Of a stretch of 64,000 nucleotides of DNA, positions 46,207-56,729 are shown piece by piece (positions within the stretch are counted from its first letter, which is position 1; each line of letters opens with the position of its first letter). The position numbers and the translations under genes were made by a program. The stretch lies in the NCBI GenBank assembly GCA_050084985.1, contig JBITNC010000001.1, positions 45,012,001 to 45,076,000 of the forward strand, given 5' to 3'. The notes under the pieces are model-generated. The model searched no databases. It had not been told where the DNA came from and saw only the letters and a program-made list of their open reading frames with translations. Origin of the DNA: Nageia nagi. Lineage: Eukaryota; Pinophyta.

Positions 46207-46820
46207 CTATATAATAAAGATAACTTAGAGACAAGTTTTAGTCAGTTAAAAATAGTTTCTATTAGGTCTATACCAATTGAGAAAAGCTCTAAGAAATAAA
46301 TAAATAATCAACTCCATGAGATGAATATTACTTAATTTACTCCTAAATATTTCATATATAAAATTAAGTAGAAGGGATAAGAATGAGCCAAACAACTTAT
46401 AGGTACAAAAAAAGAAAAAATAAGGGAAGGAAGAGGATAAGAAAGAAAAGTGTAAGAATCAACAATAAGAAGAATCAATTAGAGAAACTAATACTAAAAC
46501 TCATAATTATCAATCATACATATAAATAGAGGAAAATAAAGAAAATAACAAAACTACAAATTTTCTACTAATGCAAATACAGAAGATCTAGAGAATGAGA
46601 AAGAATTGGAATACAACATATGGAGAGCAACTCACAAGCATAAATCCAGCCATATCAATTTAAAGAAATTATCATAATTTAGGATTCATAAATGAGTATT
46701 CTTTAGGTTATTAAAAGTAGTACTAAAGAAAGAAAATACAACACAAAATAAATAGAGAAATCAAAAGCCAAGCAGAGATAAAAAATACAATCCCTTATAA
46801 TACCATAGAACCAAAAACTT
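46207..46820 (+). other. G1 internal remnant between G2 and C2
   Basis: Begins with the CTATA duplication of G2. A-rich, with a Lys-rich conceptual translation and many stops; no domain is recognised. It continues the G1 sequence broken at 21060. Confidence 0.55.
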
Positions 46821-47343
46821 TGTTAAAATGTATAATGCATATTATGTTAGGTATATAGAAAATAAAATATGATTTGCTTAATATTTTCTAGTTAAATACT
46901 TTCTAAATATTTAAGTGAATAAAAAATTGAGACTTTTCACCACACACCACCCACTTGTAAGGCAAGCTTATCTATAAGGATAATGGGAAAGATTGACCAT
47001 TGAGTCTTGGTGTGTACCTTGGTTATTAGGGTGACCTAATGTATGGATTTCACCTATAAATAGAGGGTTTATCTCATTTTATAAACAAGTTTCAATAAAA
47101 TTTATGTTCTTGGTTGGTTATAGGAGAAGTGAGAAAAGAGTTGTAAAAGAGTGATCTTTGAGGAATGAGATATTAGATTACTGGATGTACTTCCAATGTT
47201 GGAGGAACATTCTATATTTATGTCACTTATGAATGGTTTGTGAGATTATTATCATTTTGTTTATGCTTTATTATTTTGAGATTGAGAGCTTTCAAGAGAT
47301 CATGGGATATAAGTAAATTAGTGATTTAGTTGTATTTCCATCA
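46821..47343 (+). repeat. 5' LTR of C2 (523 bp)
   Basis: Runs from TGTTAAAATG to TTTCCATCA; matches 54686-55193, for example CACCTATAAATAGAGGGTTT and GGAGAAGTGAGAAAAGAG. The TATAAATAG string (about 47061) is a likely TATA box. Confidence 0.9.
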
Positions 47344-47345
47344 AG

Positions 47346-47357
47346 TGGTATTAGAGC
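47346..47357 (+). other. Primer binding site of C2
   Basis: TGGTATTAGAGC, one C-to-T change from the tRNA-Met site, two bases after the LTR. Confidence 0.85.
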
Positions 47358-49985
47358 CATCCTTGGAGCCTTCATCTTCAACATTGTTTTGAAGGATCAT
47401 AAAAAAAATTTCCATGTTCTTTGGTGAGGTAAAGAGGTTTTTTAAGGTATAACCTCCTACTCTCTTGAATTATTTTTTCAAATTTTGTTATGATACCAAC
47501 ATTTTCCTTATATTTAGTTTATTTTTTAGCAAAATTTGCTTAAAATAAGTAAAATATTATTACTATCTTATGTCATACTAACAAATTTTATGTGAGTAAG
47601 TATAATGTTTTTAGTAAAAAATTATTTTTTATTTGTGAGCAATAATATATTACAATTATGATAGCAAATTTACAATTTTCTAATACATTGAAAAATTGCA
47701 ATGTTTTTTTGTAACTCTTTTTTACACATAAAATAATATATGGTTATAAAATTAAAAAAATAACCATTATATTCTAAAATAAAATAAAATAAAAATCAAA
47801 GAGGTTTTTGCTTGCAAAAATAAACAAGTCCTCATTGCAAGCATCAAATTTTATTAGCATGATATTTTTTTAAGTTTTTTGCAAAAAAAAAAGGAAGCAT
47901 TTTTGTAAATTTTTATAAGGGGGGAATGTAAAAAATTTTAATACATTTTTTCTAAAAAAAACTAAAAACTTTACATTTGAAAATAATTTTAGAATAAGGG
48001 GGAGGACACCTAACTGACTAGGGAATATAGCCCTACCCTCCCTTTCACTTCACAGCATTCATGATCAATCCTCTTATGGCCACTGTGGCCCCTAGGGATA
48101 GGTGGATTGTGGCCCCAGTGGTTGGGTCACTCATGTCCCCTATGATTGGGTAGCTCATGCCCCCCATGAATATGGATATAGCCCAAAACCCCCCCTTTAC
48201 TCCAAAAACCTTTACTAACATTTCCTTCTAACATACATGGAAATTGTAAAACCCTTTGTCAACATTTTTTTTTAAACCCTTTGCCAACATTATTTCTACA
48301 CATTACCATCTTGGGAGGTCTAGATGAAGGTATGAAAATTATTAAAGAGTAAGTAATTTCCCTTGCAACATTCTTTAATCTTGGCTTGAAACCATTCTTA
48401 AATATACAAAATGTTGCATACTCCTTTGTAGAACATAAATTCTATTCTTATGCAAGTATGTATGTGTCTCCCTTTTGATAATCTCCATCAATTGCAAAGG
48501 AACCTTGATTTTTTTTTACATTCTTATATTTTTAGTCCTTTGCATTTTTTTTAGCAGGCTTACTCTTCCCTTTAAAACCCTTAACTTAATTATTTTTGGA
48601 AGTATGGGATAAATTTTTTAAAAGTATAGGATACATTTTTTTAAAGTATGGGCTAATTTTTAGGTATAGGTTAATTTTTAATGGAACAAACTCAATATTG
48701 TTTAAAATAAAAAAAAGGGTATAGGCTCAATTTTTAAAGTGTGGGATAAATTTTTTAAGGTATAGGCTAATATTTTTAATTAGAATTTATGAGGTATGGG
48801 GATAATTTGTTAAAATTTTAATAAGGGGGGATTTTTGAAAAGGCAATTATTTTAAATAAAATGGAAGGAATTTATTTTCCTCTAAATGCATTTTTACTTG
48901 GAAGGAATTTTCCCTCCTATGAATGCATACTTTTTAGGATTAAATTACTTTTTTCCTAATGAATGCATGATTAGACGATGCACTTATGAATAAATGCCTA
49001 TTATTGTAACCACATGCATTTGATTGATAAATGTTCACTTGAGATGAATTTTTTTGCTATGTTAAAATATAGTAATTTTTTATGTTTCTCCTTAGTATTA
49101 AAGCAAATTTTAAGGTAAAATTGCAAATAAGAGAATATTTTACAAGGTTTAATTTTTTAAGTAAAAAGGGAGGATTTCTCATTTTTTTGTATTACTTAAA
49201 TATAATGAAACCATGTAAAGAGATCCTCTTGGGGTTGTAACAAAATGCATTGGACTCTTAGGTTTCATTTTTATGGATGATGTATCATTTTTTAAGCACA
49301 TTTACTTTATGTTAAAGTATTTTTCCTTTACTTTTTTACAAAATCATAAACATTAAAAGGGCACCCCCTAAAATAAATGTATCCATATGTATATTCCACA
49401 ACATGACTTGTTTGGGGAGCCATGAGGTGAAAATAAAGTAAATTGGGACCTTCTATTTTATGATCTAAATGGTGAAAAGTTGGTACTACTTAATTACCCT
49501 AAGTCCTCTATTAGTATAGACATAACTCCATATAGGTGGACAAGCATGTGTGTAGTGATACCGTATGTACACAAGTCCATTTAGGGATTATCTTGATAAC
49601 CTAGGAGGATAACTTGAAACATAATCAAGATAATAATTTGGTCAATCCAATATATGTCACAACCTTTAAAAATAGCTAGTACTCTTTGTGAGAGTATATT
49701 ACTAACCAAGGTGAACTGGTTGAGGATTGATAGGACCTAGGCTCCATCTTGCAAGAATCTAAGTGAAGGCCTAATTTCAAATGAGAAAAAAGCCTCAAAT
49801 TTATCCTCTTTACAACTTGTTACATGGTTATGACAATATGTTATATATATGGGATATATCACTTGATTTGGCTACAAAAAAAATTTAAGCATGCATTTGG
49901 TTAAAATTCAACATGTATTGAACTCAACATGGTTGATTGGGTTTGTTGAAATTTTTTTAACATGCTTACATTAGTTAATTATAGC
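47358..49985 (+). other. C2 leader, 2.6 kb, no gene recognised
   Basis: Unusually long for a Copia leader. It is AT-rich with runs of T and A. It contains a C/G-richer patch at 48000-48200 (tandem-like GGTTGGGTCACTCATG / TGATTGGGTAGCTCATG) and the degenerate repeat at 48598-48800. Confidence 0.5.
48598..48800 (+). repeat. Degenerate short tandem repeat in the C2 leader
   Basis: At least seven imperfect units of about 20-30 bp built on AAGTATGGGATAAATTTTTT, with variants GTATAGGCTAATTTTT and GTATGGGCTAATTTTT. Confidence 0.7.
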
Positions 49986-50900
49986 AATTGGAAGACTCTT
50001 TGACACCCAAGCATATCCTAGATGATTCCAACTATGATATTTGGGAACCTATGATGAAAATAGAGCTCTAAGAATGGAAATCATGGCAAATAGTGATCAA
50101 AAATCAAGTTGCTCCAACAAGTGAGAAGGCACTTGAGGTTTACAATATTAGGAATCAACTAGCAAGCTCGATGATTTTTTATGCAATGTTAGTTGAAGTG
50201 TTGCTTATGGTACTCTTCATCAACCTCTAAAAAAGACACATAAAGGAAGCATGGGATAGGACTCAAGAAAATATATCGATGATCCAAATTTTTGAGAAAG
50301 TTCACCATTATCCAAAAAAAAATTCAATCTTGTAAGGGAAAGATAAAAATGTTTTCGTATACTTGAATAAGATTATTGACCTTAGGAACCAACTTATTGG
50401 TTGTGAGTGTAATTAGATCAATAATAAGTTCATGATATTCATCATTATTCAGAATTCATTAACTTTTTTATAGTTATTAAGACTAGGCTTGATGATGAAA
50501 AAAAGTCTTCTCTCTTGAAAACCTTTCAAGGCTCCTTATAAAGCATGAGGAAACTCTTATTAAAAAGATATTGATATCTTATCTAAAGAATAATAACATT
50601 TTTCTTGGATTAACCAAAACTTATTTCAAGAAGAAGTTCAAGCTTCAAAAGAATTTATTTTCCTTATACAACCAAGAAGTTTGAAAAGAGGGATAATAAC
50701 AACTACAAATAAAGAGATGGAAAGGAAAAGTAAAATAAAACAAATACAAAGATCAAACTTAATGGTAAATGTAACATCTACATGGCTATGGTCACAAAGA
50801 ACTTAACTGCTATAAAAAGAAAAAGGAATAAAAGAATAAAGGAAATAGAAATGTGAAAAACTTCAAAGGGAAGAAGAGTATTAAAACTAGTTTTGTTTAT
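49986..50900 (+). pseudogene. C2 gag relic with CCHC knuckle
   Basis: The frame near 50015-50180 gives LDDSNYDIWEPMMKIEL and later SEKALEVYNIRNQLASSMIF, matching the 'L.g.NY..W...m' and 'a......A...I...l' start of Copia UBN2-type gag. After frame breaks, 50330-50620 keeps scattered gag-like pieces, and at 50770-50830 GYGHKELNCYKKKKE is a zinc knuckle in which the first pair is Cys...Tyr. Stops occur throughout. It precedes the protease relic. Confidence 0.65.
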
Positions 50901-50929
50901 GCCCACTACTCCAAGTCTCATAGTTTTTC

Positions 50930-51200
50930 AAATGATTAGATTGTTGACTCTAGTTGCACTTATCACATGTGTTTTGAAAAGGCTAAGTTTAAAAATTTTC
51001 ATAAGTATAGAAAAGATGCAGTTGTGATAGGTGATAATTCAATGCTCGAAGTCCAAGGGATTGGAAATGTGGTGATTCATGGGAAGGTTATTAAAAATAT
51101 GCTCTATGTGTTTAAACTCTTAATGAACATTCTTTTTGTAATTCAAGTTGTAAGGAAAGGATACTCATTTGATTTTAACTCACTCTTGGTGTATTAATAA
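50930..51200 (+). pseudogene. C2 protease relic
   Basis: IVDSSCTYHMC stands where the family has 'W..DSGAt.HM', so the Asp is kept but Gly is replaced. The frame 50967-51197 then gives FHKYRKDAVVIGDNSMLEVQ and GIGNVVIHGKVIKNMLYVFK, the 'v..gdn....v.G.G.v........l.nVLyvp.l' core. It ends in TAA at 51197. The order after gag is correct. Confidence 0.75.
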
Positions 51201-51339
51201 GTACTTACCATTTTGGTGAAAGGATTAATGAAGGATGATCTCTACATAGTGTATCAAGCTCAAACAAATATGTGTCTTACTACAAATATTTATTCTATGG
51301 GCAATCTTTGGCATCACTAATTAGGTACTTAACTACAAG

Positions 51340-52120
51340 AGCATTCAAGATATGAAAAACTAAGAACTTGTAGGATATTTACCTATGATATCACCCATAA
51401 TTGGTCGTTGTGAGAAGTTCATCTTAGGTAAAATGAATAGGAAAATTTTTTTAAAAAGATAAGGCAACAAGGGAAATACAAGTTCTTCATTTTGTGCATT
51501 CAGATTCGATGGTTATATTTCAAACTAAGTCTCTTGGGAGAGCATATTATGTCTTGACCTTCATTGATGAATTTAGTAGGATGACATTTAGTTATCTACT
51601 TGAGCACAAGGATCAAACCTTTAATAGGTTCAAATATTTCAAAACCCTAGTTGAAAATTAGATTGATTTTAAACTCAAGATGCTAAGATCTAAAAATAGG
51701 GTTGAATTCAATAGCAATGATTTCAATGACTATTATGCTAAATATGGGATCAAGAGGTAGTTCAAAATCCCTTATACCCCTTAGCAAAATGGTATTGATG
51801 AAGGAAAGAATAGAATCATTATGGAAATGGCAAAGTGCATGTTTGGTGATCTCCCTAGTTTTTTATGAAGTGAACCTATAAAAAATAGGATCTACACCCT
51901 AAATAGGTATCCTAAAAAAGCATTTGAAGGAAAACCCCCATATGAGGAATGGATGTGAAAGAAATCTAACATCACTCACTTTATGACTTTTAGATGTGAT
52001 GCCTATGCCTTCATTATTTCAAAGACAAGAAAGAAATTGGATAAAAAATTTAAAAAGTGCATATTTGTAGGCTATGAAAATGAGCATAGAGTTTATAGGC
52101 TCTAATCTCCATCATATATA
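51340..52120 (+). pseudogene. C2 integrase relic
   Basis: The translation near 51490-51840 keeps the catalytic core: VHSDSMVIF (first Asp), KSLGRAYYVLTFIDEFSRMT, FKTLVEN then TAG, 'MLRSKNRVEFNSNDF' (second motif, Asp replaced by Lys/Asn) and 'NGIDEGKNRIIMEMAKCM' (Glu kept). Downstream, NITHFMTFRCDAYAFI and KKCIFVGYENEHRVYRL form the usual post-core 'l..FG..ay..i' and 'k..F.GY' blocks. Three TAG stops stand where Gln is conserved. The upstream zinc-binding half is poorly kept. Confidence 0.8.
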
Positions 52121-52219
52121 GTAGTGTTTATCTCAAGGGATGTAAAGTTTAATGAACTATCTAAAGAAGATACTTTCTATGAGGATTTGAATGATGTTTA
52201 TGACTCTTGTATTGAACCT

Positions 52220-53110
52220 AACTGATTGGATATTTATGTAGATAAGTCACCTCATAAGAAACAATTCTTAAACATAAAAATAATAAGAAGTATGAACTTA
52301 AACAAATACTTATTTACCAAAATTGATAATAATAATGAGCCCTCATCAGTCAAAAAAGGTTTAAAGCATGAGTATTGGATGGAAGCCATGAAAGTAGAAT
52401 ATGAGGCACTTATGAAAAATAAAACTTGAGATTTGGTTCCTTATCCCAATAAGAGAAATGTGATTAGTGAAAAATGGATTTACAAGGTTAAATACAATTC
52501 TATTGAAGAAATTGAGAAATAGAAGATAAGGTTAGTAGCAAAGAGTTTCATTTAGAAATATGGAGTTGATTATGTGGAAATACTTTCTCTAGTGGCAAAA
52601 TTGCCATAGTTAGTATAATACTTTCCCTTTTAATAGCTTAAAAATAGAAAGTTTTTCAAGTTGAAGTCAAGATTGCTTTTTTCAATGGTGACTTAGATGT
52701 GGAAATATACATGAATAAACTAGAAGGGTTTATTATGGAAGGAAAAGAGTCACTTGTATGCAAGCTAAATAAGTCTTTGTACAAAATTAAGCAAGCACCT
52801 AAAGCCTAATATAAAAAGATTTCAAGATTTTTTTTAGGAATTGGGTTCTCTACATACTTCTCTAATATAAATCTCTATATTCTCAATAAAGGATAAGACT
52901 TGGTATTGATTTTGCTATATGTGGATTATCTTTTGATCATAAGAAATAATGTCAAAATCATCCAAGAGTGCATATCCAAACATAAGGTAATATTTGAAAT
53001 GATTGATATTGGTCTCTTGCACTACTACATTGGGATACAAGTATACCAATACAAAGATTGTACTTATCTTAGTCAATCCAAATATATATTAGATATAATA
53101 TAAAATTTTG
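52220..53110 (+). pseudogene. C2 reverse transcriptase relic
   Basis: The frame from 52370 gives MEAMKVEYEALMKNKT and TGA (family: NkTW.LV), then NVISEKWIYKVKYNS, a 'RLVAKSF' block and KYGVDYVEILS. Next come shifted pieces of the palm, then VLILLYVDYLLIIRNN (52900), the catalytic YVDD with the second Asp changed to Tyr. HKVIFEMIDIGLLHYYIGIQ and the end of the open frame (YLSQSKYILDII) complete the thumb. Stops, frameshifts and the active-site change rule out activity. Confidence 0.85.
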
Positions 53111-53299
53111 GAATAGAGGAGTGTAAATCTACTATGATCCCAGTCTCTCTTGGAATCATTTTTTTTAATAGCTCCAACTCTTAGTTAGAAAATGCTATAG
53201 CTTATAGGTAATCAATTCATAGTCTAATATATTTGACTATCTTTAGGCTAGATATTTCCTTTATAATAAATTTGGTGGTACAATTTATACAAAAATTAT

Positions 53300-53830
53300 A
53301 TATTGAGCACCTCAATATTGTTAACAAATATATTAAGGTATGTTGTGGGAATAAAGGATCTTGCTCTTAAGTATTCAAATTTTTTCTCATTTTTTCTCTC
53401 ATGGTTCTCAAATTTTGCTATGGAGAAGATAGAGATGATAGAAAATCAACCTCTATATATGTGTTTATCATTGGTTCAGGTGCCATCTCTTGGGCTTCTA
53501 AGAAGTAACCTACTACTACTCTCTCCACCATAGAGGTAGAATATCATGCCATATCAGTCGTAGACCAAAAATCCATTTGATTAAGAAATATTATGAAATA
53601 AATTAGGTATGAGTAGGCTCACCCATATTAAATTTCTTTAGATAATTATTCAACCATTTCTTTAGAAAAGAACCATATGTTCCATTAAAGAATAAAACAT
53701 ATTGAAATCCAAGTATATCTTATCAAGAAGAAGGTCATAGATGGTATCCTATAACTACAATATTGTCCATGAATCCTAAACTCTATTGATTTTTTAATCA
53801 AGCCCCTTCTTGAAGCTTAATTCAATTAAT
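53300..53830 (+). pseudogene. C2 RNase H relic
   Basis: RYVVGIKDLALKYSNF (family: 'l.Yl.gt...gl.y') is followed, in shifted frames, by a 'EYHAISVVDQKSI' stretch, 'DNYSTISLEKNHMFH' and RIKHIEIQVYLIKKKV, the 'DN.saI.La.Np..H.RtKHI......iR' end of Copia RNase H. The first two acidic residues cannot be read confidently. Confidence 0.75.
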
Positions 53831-54685
53831 ATACTTCTTAATTTGGTTGGTGAAGTTTCCTTCAAGGAGAAGTGAGGGTTTAATTCTTATTGAATTCATA
53901 TATGTGATGATAACTTCATCCTTAAAAGGATTTTTTGGTTATATAGTGTTGATTTTGTTGTGTACACCTTTGTGGTTAGTTTTCTTTTTATGAGTAACTT
54001 ATTATATATTTTGAGCATATGATTGACCATCACTAGCACTATTCAGTTATCCATATGGTAGGAACTCATATGTACATATGATGGATCTTATTTGTACTAT
54101 TAAGTTATCCATATGTAAAGAACTTGTATGTTCTTTTTACATTATTCAATTATCCATGTGTGAATAACTTGTATGTGCATTTTATTATGCTCTATTTGTG
54201 ATGATAATCAATATATGTTTTGTATATAAAGGTGACTATGAGTATTATCTTGACATCTTCATGATGATTTATAGTGCACCAATGATCAATTTAAAGATGT
54301 CATTAATTAATTCATTTATATTATGTTGATATAAATATTTATATGATGCATCTAATTGATCTTATTTATGAGATTATTATAGCTTGCATATCTCTTCTTA
54401 AGAATAAAAGTTACTTGCCTTAGGTGGATAGGCTTATGGAGGCTCATCATATCAATTTGTTATTGAATGACTACTTTATATAGTGAAATTGGTTATAGCT
54501 AATGATTGTATTGTAAATAATTTTTTCAAATGGTATAGCAATGAGTATCAATATAAGATCTTGATTATTTCTCAAATATGTAAATGTTCTCATATTTGAT
54601 CGTATCTCTATGGATGAGAATTCTCTCTTACTCTCTCTTTCTTCTCTCCTTCTTCACTCTACCCTAATATTGCATTAAGGGAGAG
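53831..54685 (+). other. C2 3' non-coding region with polypurine tract
   Basis: No ORF. It includes a triplicated ATTCAGTTATCCATATG-like string (54042-54160) and ends with AAGGGAGAG beside the 3' LTR. Its last 350 bp resemble the interior of the 44313-45954 element. Confidence 0.7.
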
Positions 54686-55193
54686 TATTAAAATGTATAA
54701 TACATATTATGTTAGGTATATAAAATATAACCTCCTTAATATGATCCACTTAAATACTTTCTAAAGTATTTAAGTGAATAAATAATTAAGGAGACTTTTC
54801 CCCATACACCATCCACTTGTAAGGCAATCTTATCCATAAGGATAATAGGGAAGATTGATCATTGGACCTTGATGTGTACCTTGGATATTAGAGTGATCCA
54901 ATGTATGGATTTCACCTATAAATAGAGGGTTTCTCCTCATTATTTTTACAACTAGTTTGGAACAAAGTTAATCTCTTGGTTGGGTTATAGGAGAAGTGAG
55001 AAAAGAGTTGTAAGAGAGTGCTCTTTAAGAAATGAGATCTTAGATTAGTGGATGTACTTCCAAAAGTTGGAGGAACCACTTTATATTTGTGTCACTAATG
55101 AATGGTTTATGAGATTATTATGATTGTGTTTATGATTTTGTTATGTTGAGATTGAGAGATTTCAACAGATCTTGGGATATAAGAAAATTAGTG
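54686..55193 (+). repeat. 3' LTR of C2, 3' end trimmed
   Basis: Starts TATTAAAATG (TG changed to TA) and follows the 5' LTR to AAAATTAGTG; the last 20 bp of the 5' LTR have no counterpart here. Confidence 0.88.
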
Positions 55194-56431
55194 GACCAAA
55201 AATTCTATAAGTTTTACTATAACAAACTACCCTTCAAGAACAAAGAAGGAAAATCATCTCTATATTTGAAACAAGATCCAACTATAGGGAAATAATTTAA
55301 TCAATTTAATTAATAGGATGGCATGTTTCAATCCCAAACGACTATTTGATCATATATTGATAGAAGGAAATGAATAGGAGAATTAATATTATTAATGCCT
55401 TTTATGCTATGGCCAAATAGAAACAATCACATATATTATTGTGTTTTATTTTTTTTAGCTACATTTTGATGTATAAAACTATGTCTTATTATGTTCATAA
55501 TTGTATGGATCTTGTATTGTGTGTGTATGTTTCTATATATATATATATATATTATTAACATCAATTTACCTATTTTTAATAGATAAAAAAAGATTAAGCA
55601 ATATAAAGCAAGGGATATCTTGTTTTCCTTATGACATGGCTTTAGTGAGGAGAAAAGAGAGGTTTGACCTTGGAACACCATGATATCAAGTTATTGATGA
55701 TTAAGAACAAATTATAGAATTGATTTGTTCTTGTAATATGATTTATTTAAGTGAGAGACTAATGGAGTAAAATTTTCATAAACATGCTCAACTAGATGTA
55801 GTAAAAAATGATTATTGTTTACTTGAATTCATGAGTGCTAGATTTAAATATCCAAAAAAAAATGAGTAGATATATTTTAGTTTTCATTTTCATTCTTATG
55901 CATACTTTAGAGTTGAAGTTCAAATACATAGGGATATAGTAGGTTCTATCCTTCTACACTAGCTCTTTATTTCTATTTTTCTATTGGAAATAGGAGTAGG
56001 TAGTTAAGTAGTTAGAATGGATTAGTTTGTGTTAGGGTTAAAGTATTTACCTACCCCTCCTAAACTTACTTATTAGCTTGCAATGTTGAATGAATAAATA
56101 GTGGATGTAAATATCAATAGAATTGATAACCCAAATTTTATGGAGATTGGGTATGGATTTCCAAAGAAGAGAGAGATAAGTATAAATAACTTCTACTTTA
56201 ATATGATAATATGCTTCTTGGTGTTATGAGGATATGATTGGATTAGGTTCATATTTTTTTATGAATAATTTGGTTATCCAAGTTATGAACATTGAATCCT
56301 AAAATTATTTTTTATTTAAGAAGAAAATTTAAAAATCTTTGGATGTTAATTTTAATAGATAAATTGATTATTCTCCATGGTTTTCCAATATTTTCCTTGA
56401 TATAAAGTCTAATTAATAAATTATGTATTAG
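55194..56431 (+). other. G1 internal remnant upstream of RT
   Basis: Continues G1 after C2. A lysine-rich piece with KLPFKNKEGKSSLYLKQDP near 55220-55290 may be pre-RT linker. A (TA)n run lies at about 55534-55553. No domain is certain. Confidence 0.45.
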
Positions 56432-56729
56432 ATGTATTTTAGATATATCAATAAGGCATGTCCAAAAAGTAACATTCCTCTTCCAAATATTGATATATTT
56501 TTTTATTTTAAAGTTGATCGTGAGATTTTGAGCTTCATGGATGTGTTATCAAGTTATAATAAAATTAGAATTAATCTAAATGATCAACATAAGAAATCCT
56601 TTACTACACCATGAGGGTACCTTTTTCTATGTTATTATGTCATTTGGTATTAAAAATATGAATACCACATATCAAAGAGTAATAATTATAATATTTCATG
56701 ACTTTATTCATCACTCTGTTTGGGTGTAT
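56432..56729 (+). pseudogene. G1 reverse transcriptase relic, cut at the YxDD motif
   Basis: The frame gives INKACPKSNIPLPNID, then REILSFMDVLSSYNKIRINL and DQHKKSFTTP, which is the Gypsy RT finger/palm ('d.NkacPKd.fPLP.ID', 'lSfmDaysGYnQI.m...D..KTaF.T'). After a frame change, TTYQRVIIIIFHDFI and HHSVWVY follow, where the family continues YVDD. The next bases are the terminus of the G4 LTR. The first catalytic Asp (FMD) is present; the second pair would lie beyond the G4 insertion, outside the window. Lineage (Tat/Athila-like) is judged from the ACPK motif. Confidence 0.85.

Larger units (their letters stand above)
46821..55193 (+). mobile_element. Ty1/Copia retrotransposon C2, complete layout but inactive
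   Basis: The layout is LTR (46821-47343), primer site TGGTATTAGAGC (47346-47357), long leader, gag, protease, integrase, RT, RNase H, 3' non-coding region, purine tract AAGGGAGAG and LTR (54686-55193). The gene order (integrase before RT) is Copia. All genes carry stops, many of them TAG where the family has Gln. The 3' LTR stops about 20 bp short of the 5' LTR's end. Flanks are ACCAAAAACTT on the left and ACCAAAAATTC on the right, longer than a normal 5-bp duplication. C2 sits in the old Gypsy G1. Confidence 0.9.
18316..56729 (+). mobile_element. Old Ty3/Gypsy (Tat/Athila-like) element G1, split by three insertions
   Basis: Pieces of one plus-strand pol order lie in line: gag end with a CCHC-like motif (to 19983), protease/linker (20523-20760), then RT (56432-56729). 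The DNA between is accounted for by G2 (21061-46206, bounded by CTATA) and Copia C2 (46821-55193). Removing them leaves about 2.2 kb between protease and RT, a plausible spacing. The RT is cut at 56729 by the LTR of G4. The LTRs of G1 were not identified. The assembly is inferred from order, strand and family type. Confidence 0.65.

Noticed and set aside
55534-55553. (TA)n run as a regulatory site
   Set aside because: Simple repeat in AT-rich decayed DNA; no gene nearby.
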